This document shows positions 8,222 to 10,826 of a DNA stretch of 10,826 nucleotides, piece after piece; within the stretch, counting starts at the first letter, position 1; every line of letters starts with the position of its first letter. Source of the DNA: Pseudomonadota bacterium (lineage in GTDB: Bacteria; Pseudomonadota; Gammaproteobacteria; Steroidobacterales; Steroidobacteraceae); assembly GCA_021780395.1 (NCBI GenBank), contig JAJXYU010000242.1, positions 1-10,826 on the forward strand, written 5' to 3'. The position numbers were made by a program, and so were the translations under genes. The notes under the pieces were generated by a model, which ran no database searches, was not told the origin of the DNA, and saw only the letters and a program-made list of their open reading frames with translations.

Positions 8222-8262
8222 CGAACCGCCGACGCTCGACACCTCGCGGGGCGGGCGGTTCG
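8222..8262 (-). terminator. Hairpin between the SOUL gene and yghU
   Basis: CGAACCGCC (8222-8230) and GGCGGTTCG (8254-8262) are perfect 9-bp complements around a 23-base loop. On the minus strand the stem starts four bases after the SOUL stop codon and ends just before the yghU ribosome site. There is no T-tract following. It could attenuate or partly end SOUL transcription, stabilise the SOUL mRNA 3' end, or regulate yghU translation. Confidence 0.45.
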
Positions 8263-8265
8263 AGT

Positions 8266-8925
8266 CTACGGCAGCTTCAACCATATCTCATTGCGTCGCA
8301 TGAACCACGGGACGAACGGCGGGTTGTAACGCGCGTAGATCGGGTTCCCGGTCGTGCGCAGGCCCGCCGCCGTCACGTCTCGGCGCAATTCCTCGAGGTG
8401 TTGCCGATAGTTGCGCTCGGACCAGGTCCCCGAATAACGAATCACGGCGAAACGGCCACCCGGGACTTGCCGCAACGTCACTCGCGGGTCCACGGGCTCG
8501 GGCAGGGTGTTCAGGGTGTACTGCCTGGGCATGGTGAATTGAACCAGGAACTCGCCCTGCGCCGCCGTCTGCATCACCGGCGCGGTCATCGCGATCTTGG
8601 TCGGTCCGGGCGTTTGGATCACCGGCGCGGTCATCGCGATCCGCCGCTCACCGTGATTCTTGCCGAAGATGTACCCCGCCAAGATTCGAAATCCCTGATT
8701 CCCAGCCTGGGCGGCGGGGCCCGGAACGAGCACCTCCGCGACGACGTACGGCGCGTACTCGCGGACTTCGAATCCCGCGTAGTGCCGCACCACGGTGTAC
8801 TTCGGTTCTTCGATCGCGTTGGCCACGGTAGCGAACAGGCTCAGCAGCAGCAGCGAACCCAGGATCGACGACCGTGTTCCACGGAAACGGCGCGGCGGTC
8901 GGTCGAGGCAAAAATCCGCGTTCAT
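8266..8925 (-). CDS. SOUL family heme-binding-like protein, exported
   Basis: This 219-residue protein opens with a signal peptide: RRFRGTRSS then ILGSLLLLSLFATVANA, with probable cleavage after A37. The remainder is a SOUL/HBP domain: EEPKYTVVRHYAGFEVREYAPYVVAEV (39 on), GFRILAGYIFGKN, two copies of IAMTAPV, VQFTMP, GGRFAVIRYSGTWSERNY, and the family's near-C-terminal YARYNPPFVPWFMRRNEIW. Eukaryotic members bind heme or related tetrapyrroles; the function of bacterial exported ones is not established, so heme binding is inference. The ATG at 8925 has only a distant GAGG (about 15 bases off), so initiation may be weak, but no better in-frame start lies upstream. It shares a 143-base divergent region with the DsrE-like gene and is followed on its own strand by yghU. 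Confidence 0.92.
   Translation of the reverse strand: MNADFCLDRPPRRFRGTRSSILGSLLLLSLFATVANAIEEPKYTVVRHYAGFEVREYAPYVVAEVLVPGPAAQAGNQGFRILAGYIFGKNHGERRIAMTAPVIQTPGPTKIAMTAPVMQTAAQGEFLVQFTMPRQYTLNTLPEPVDPRVTLRQVPGGRFAVIRYSGTWSERNYRQHLEELRRDVTAAGLRTTGNPIYARYNPPFVPWFMRRNEIWLKLP
8573..8641. repeat. Exact 24-bp direct repeat inside the SOUL gene
   Basis: Bases 8573-8596 and 8618-8641 are identical, with starts 45 bases (15 codons) apart and in the same reading frame. Each encodes IAMTAPV plus flanking bases. Duplicated IAMTAPV-like motifs are a feature of bacterial SOUL proteins, so the protein repeat is expected; identity at every third-codon position over the whole unit is less so. Confidence 0.9.
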
Positions 8926-8935
8926 CGCAACGCCA

Positions 8936-8955
8936 GTCTACCTCATCGCGTAGAC
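8936..8955. promoter_or_regulatory. 6-8-6 dyad near the SOUL start
   Basis: GTCTAC (8936-8941) and GTAGAC (8950-8955) are perfect inverted repeats separated by eight bases, with centres one and a bit helical turns apart, 10 bases upstream of the SOUL ATG. The shape suits a dimeric repressor site or a small leader hairpin over the SOUL ribosome-binding region. Function is inferred from geometry only. Confidence 0.35.
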
Positions 8956-8997
8956 GGAAGAAGCGGCCTGCCCCGCCCTGCGCCCGGTACGAGCGCC

Positions 8998-9024
8998 GCT
9001 CGACGATTCGAAGTAGGATCGAGC
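8998..9024. promoter_or_regulatory. Second dyad in the SOUL / DsrE divergent region
   Basis: GCTCGA (8998-9003) and TCGAGC (9019-9024) are inverted repeats with a 15-base spacer that itself contains the palindrome TTCGAA. It is weaker evidence than the neighbouring dyad and may be chance in GC-rich DNA. Confidence 0.25.
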
Positions 9025-9054
9025 CGTGCCGTGCGACGCGATCGCCGCCTGAAC

Positions 9055-9060
9055 GGAGGA
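9055..9060 (+). promoter_or_regulatory. Shine-Dalgarno of the DsrE-like gene
   Basis: GGAGGA is eight bases before ATG at 9069. It selects this ATG over the out-of-frame GTG at 9065. Confidence 0.8.
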
Positions 9061-9068
9061 ACGGGTGA

Positions 9069-9776
9069 ATGAGCGAACCGACTTACAATCGCCGGACGAT
9101 CGTCGGCGGGAGCGTGCTGGCCGCCGGACTCATGGCCGCGACACAAGCGCCATCGGCCCTTGCAGGCACCGGGAGCGCGTTCTGGCGACCCGCCCTCGAG
9201 CCCCAAGACGCGTGGCTCGACAAGTCCGGCACCCGGCATCGGCTCGTGGTCGACTCCGCGTCGGCCGCCGCGGCGGCGGAAGCGGTGGCCGTGGCGGACG
9301 GGTTCTACGCGTCCAACGCGAGCGGGTATCACCTCGGCCCGGAGACGCTCGGCGTGGTGATCGTGCTGCGCCACCTGGCGACGCCATTCGGGTACAACGA
9401 CGCCGTCTGGTCCCGATACGGTAGCGCATTCGCGGAGAAACTCCGGCTCTCGGGCGAGAACGCGATCCGCGCGGTCCATGGCAATCCGCTGCTGGGCGCA
9501 GCGGCACCAACCCGGGGATCTGATCCGGGCAGCCACGGCGCGAATCGCGAGCCGACGTTGGCGGGTCTCCAGGCGAAAGGTGCCCGCTTCGCCGTGTGTG
9601 GCGCGGCCACCGCGTATCTCGCAAAGATCCTCGCCGGAACCGGCGGCGAACCGGCGAACGTCGAGCGGGAACTGAAGGACAACCTGATCCCCGGAGGAGT
9701 CCTGATGGCCTCCGGCATCGTCGCGGTCAATCGCGCTCAGGAGCAGGGGTACGCGATCGTGGCCACGACGCCGTGA
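9069..9776 (+). CDS. Tat-exported DsrE/DsrF-like periplasmic protein
   Basis: The 235-residue product begins with a twin-arginine signal: YNRRTIVGG (R8, R9), a moderately hydrophobic VLAAGLMAATQAPSALA and likely cleavage after A32. The mature part resembles exported DsrE/DsrF-like domains: TRHRLVVDS, ADGFYASNASGYHLGPETLGVVIVLRHLATPFGYND (about 77-111), a long variable Gly/Pro-rich stretch (about 138-160), GARFAVCGAAT and a final LIPGGVLMASGIVAVNRAQEQGYA. C177 is the only cysteine and sits where the sulfur-handling cysteine of DsrE-like folds lies. DsrE-family proteins transfer sulfur or persulfide in the cytoplasm; the role of exported relatives is not known, and Tat export suggests the protein folds, perhaps with a cofactor, before crossing the membrane. 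An MFS transporter follows 68 bases downstream on the same strand. Confidence 0.85.
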   Translation: MSEPTYNRRTIVGGSVLAAGLMAATQAPSALAGTGSAFWRPALEPQDAWLDKSGTRHRLVVDSASAAAAAEAVAVADGFYASNASGYHLGPETLGVVIVLRHLATPFGYNDAVWSRYGSAFAEKLRLSGENAIRAVHGNPLLGAAAPTRGSDPGSHGANREPTLAGLQAKGARFAVCGAATAYLAKILAGTGGEPANVERELKDNLIPGGVLMASGIVAVNRAQEQGYAIVATTP

Positions 9777-9844
9777 GCGCGCCGCCGCGCCGAACCGGCC
9801 TGCGACGCGACGGACATTCAGTGCAGTCGGCTGAAATTCGCGCG

Positions 9845-10826
9845 ATGTCCCGCCGACCGCTGTTCATCGCGATCATCTATCTGGCCGGGTTTCTGCAGGG
9901 CAGCGACTTCGTGCTGATTCCGGCGCTCGGCAATACTTTGACGGCCGCGCCGTACCACTTCAGCAGCGCGGCCTACGCCTTGCTGTTCCTGCCGCAGACG
10001 GCCGGGGCCGTCATCGGCGCAAGCGCCGCCGGCTGGGTCCAACGGGTCCTCGGCATGGGACGCTTGTTCCGACTGGGCCTGCTCACGAACCTGCTGGCCA
10101 TGGTGCTGCTGCTCTTGGCGACGCACGCGGATCGGCAGCTCGCCTACGCGCTGATACTCGCGGAAACCCTGCTGCTCGGAATCGGCTTCGGATGGACGCT
10201 CTCCGCGATCAACCACTACTCGGCGAACTTCTTCAGCAAATCCGCCAGCGCATCCATCACGCTGCTCAACGCGGTCATCGGCGGCGCCACCGCCCTGTCA
10301 CCGTACCTGCTGACGCGGTTCCGCAGCGCGATCGACCTGGGCGCCTGGCCGATGCTGCTCGCCGCGGGATTCGCCTGCGCGATCCTGCCGCGCTTGCCGG
10401 AGACCAACGACGACGACGGCGCCGCATTCTGGGTGCGCGGACTCACGCCGTTCGTCTCGATCGTGCTCATCTATGCCGTCTGCGAGGGCAGCTTCAGCAG
10501 CTGGTCGAGCGTCTATCTGAGCACCGACAAGCATCTCGGCGATCGGATGGGATTGCTGGCGCTGAGCGGCTTCTGGGCGAGCATGACGTTGTTCCGAATA
10601 CTCCTGGCGCCATTGCCCGAGCGCTGGATTTCGCGGCGTTCCCTCCTGTTCGCGTCCGCGGTCGGCATCGCGCTCTGCTTTGCGATGCTGCCGTCCCTGT
10701 CGGGCGCCTGGACCCTGGTCGGCGCATTTGCGCTCGCAGGCGCCGCCTGCAGCATCTATTACCCGTTCGTGATGAGCCTCGGCCTGGCCCGGTTTCCCCG
10801 CCAGCAGACGCAGGTTGCCGGGTTGA
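9845..10826 (+). CDS. Major facilitator superfamily transporter (C-terminus beyond window)
   Basis: An open frame of 327 codons from ATG at 9845 continues past the right edge; the TGA in the final three bases is out of frame. The product is very hydrophobic, with about ten predicted membrane helices (roughly 6-28, 41-63, 74-93, 98-118, 135-157, 165-183, 200-218, 236-254, 267-284, 288-312), so about two helices are missing. Other features fit MFS carriers: a short G-x-x-x-R loop after helix 2 (GWVQRVLGMGR, 63-73), a charged central loop (PETNDDDG, 185-192) and a helix 7 with YAVCEGSFSSWSSVYL. The substrate cannot be inferred. No Shine-Dalgarno precedes this ATG; a GTG at 9821, in frame, is an alternative that would add eight residues. 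It lies 68 bases after the DsrE-like gene and is probably co-transcribed. Confidence 0.88.
   Translation, partial: MSRRPLFIAIIYLAGFLQGSDFVLIPALGNTLTAAPYHFSSAAYALLFLPQTAGAVIGASAAGWVQRVLGMGRLFRLGLLTNLLAMVLLLLATHADRQLAYALILAETLLLGIGFGWTLSAINHYSANFFSKSASASITLLNAVIGGATALSPYLLTRFRSAIDLGAWPMLLAAGFACAILPRLPETNDDDGAAFWVRGLTPFVSIVLIYAVCEGSFSSWSSVYLSTDKHLGDRMGLLALSGFWASMTLFRILLAPLPERWISRRSLLFASAVGIALCFAMLPSLSGAWTLVGAFALAGAACSIYYPFVMSLGLARFPRQQTQVAGL

Larger units (their letters stand above)
8926..9068. other. Divergent intergenic region, SOUL / DsrE-like
   Basis: These 143 bases separate two divergently transcribed starts. They contain two inverted repeats (8936-8955 and 8998-9024) and the plus-strand Shine-Dalgarno GGAGGA at 9055-9060. 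I see no clean sigma-70 promoter in either direction and no small open frame with a ribosome site. Confidence 0.55.

Noticed and set aside
7948..9072. A 374-codon plus-strand open frame across yghU, the gap and the SOUL gene.
   Set aside because: Both strand-opposite genes match known families in full; this frame is Arg/His-rich and spans unrelated genes.
9818..10534. Several minus-strand frames opposite the MFS gene.
   Set aside because: The plus strand gives a continuous membrane protein with about ten helices; the minus frames are Gln/Arg/Glu-rich shadows.

Overview
The window is GC-rich DNA that looks like a chromosomal segment of a Gram-negative proteobacterium. The signs are a TonB-dependent outer-membrane receptor, a periplasmic c-type cytochrome, a Tat-exported periplasmic protein, GTG and TTG starts with good Shine-Dalgarno sequences, and a YghU-type glutathione transferase. 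The exact genus cannot be read from the sequence. I see no tRNA, rRNA, insertion sequence, integrase, CRISPR array or phage gene, and the coding style is uniform.

Layout: (1) Bases 1-2335, minus strand: a TonB-dependent receptor whose C-terminus lies beyond the left edge. (2) Bases 2408-3924, plus strand and divergent from the receptor: a LemA-family protein translationally coupled (ATGA overlap) to a two-membrane-segment GIDE-like protein carrying a textbook EF-hand loop. (3) Bases 3925-4074: non-coding, with two strong hairpins and a short direct repeat. (4) Bases 4075-5310, plus strand: a cytochrome c'-type protein (TTG start) abutting a cytochrome b561-type membrane cytochrome. (5) Bases 5350-8925, minus strand, four co-directional genes: in transcription order a SOUL heme-binding-like lipid/heme-pocket protein with a signal peptide, a YghU-type glutathione-dependent disulfide oxidoreductase, an AcoD/ExaC/AldB-type aldehyde dehydrogenase, and a DUF779 protein. 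(6) Bases 9069-10826, plus strand and divergent from SOUL: a Tat-exported DsrE/DsrF-like protein followed by an MFS transporter that runs off the right edge.

How they may work together: the aldehyde dehydrogenase/DUF779 pair is a familiar partnership, and the upstream glutathione enzyme suggests an electrophile or aldehyde detoxification transcription unit (inference). The c'/b561 pair suggests a small periplasmic heme redox module fed by the quinone pool or acting on small gaseous ligands (inference). LemA plus the GIDE/EF-hand protein is the most interesting uncharacterised membrane module: the EF-hand appears to sit inside the GIDE fold, between its main beta-rich part and its final membrane-proximal segment. 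No clearly novel defence or mobile system is visible; the best leads are this LemA/GIDE/EF-hand pair, the SOUL gene's internal exact repeat, and the hairpins around the cytochrome and glutathione-enzyme starts.
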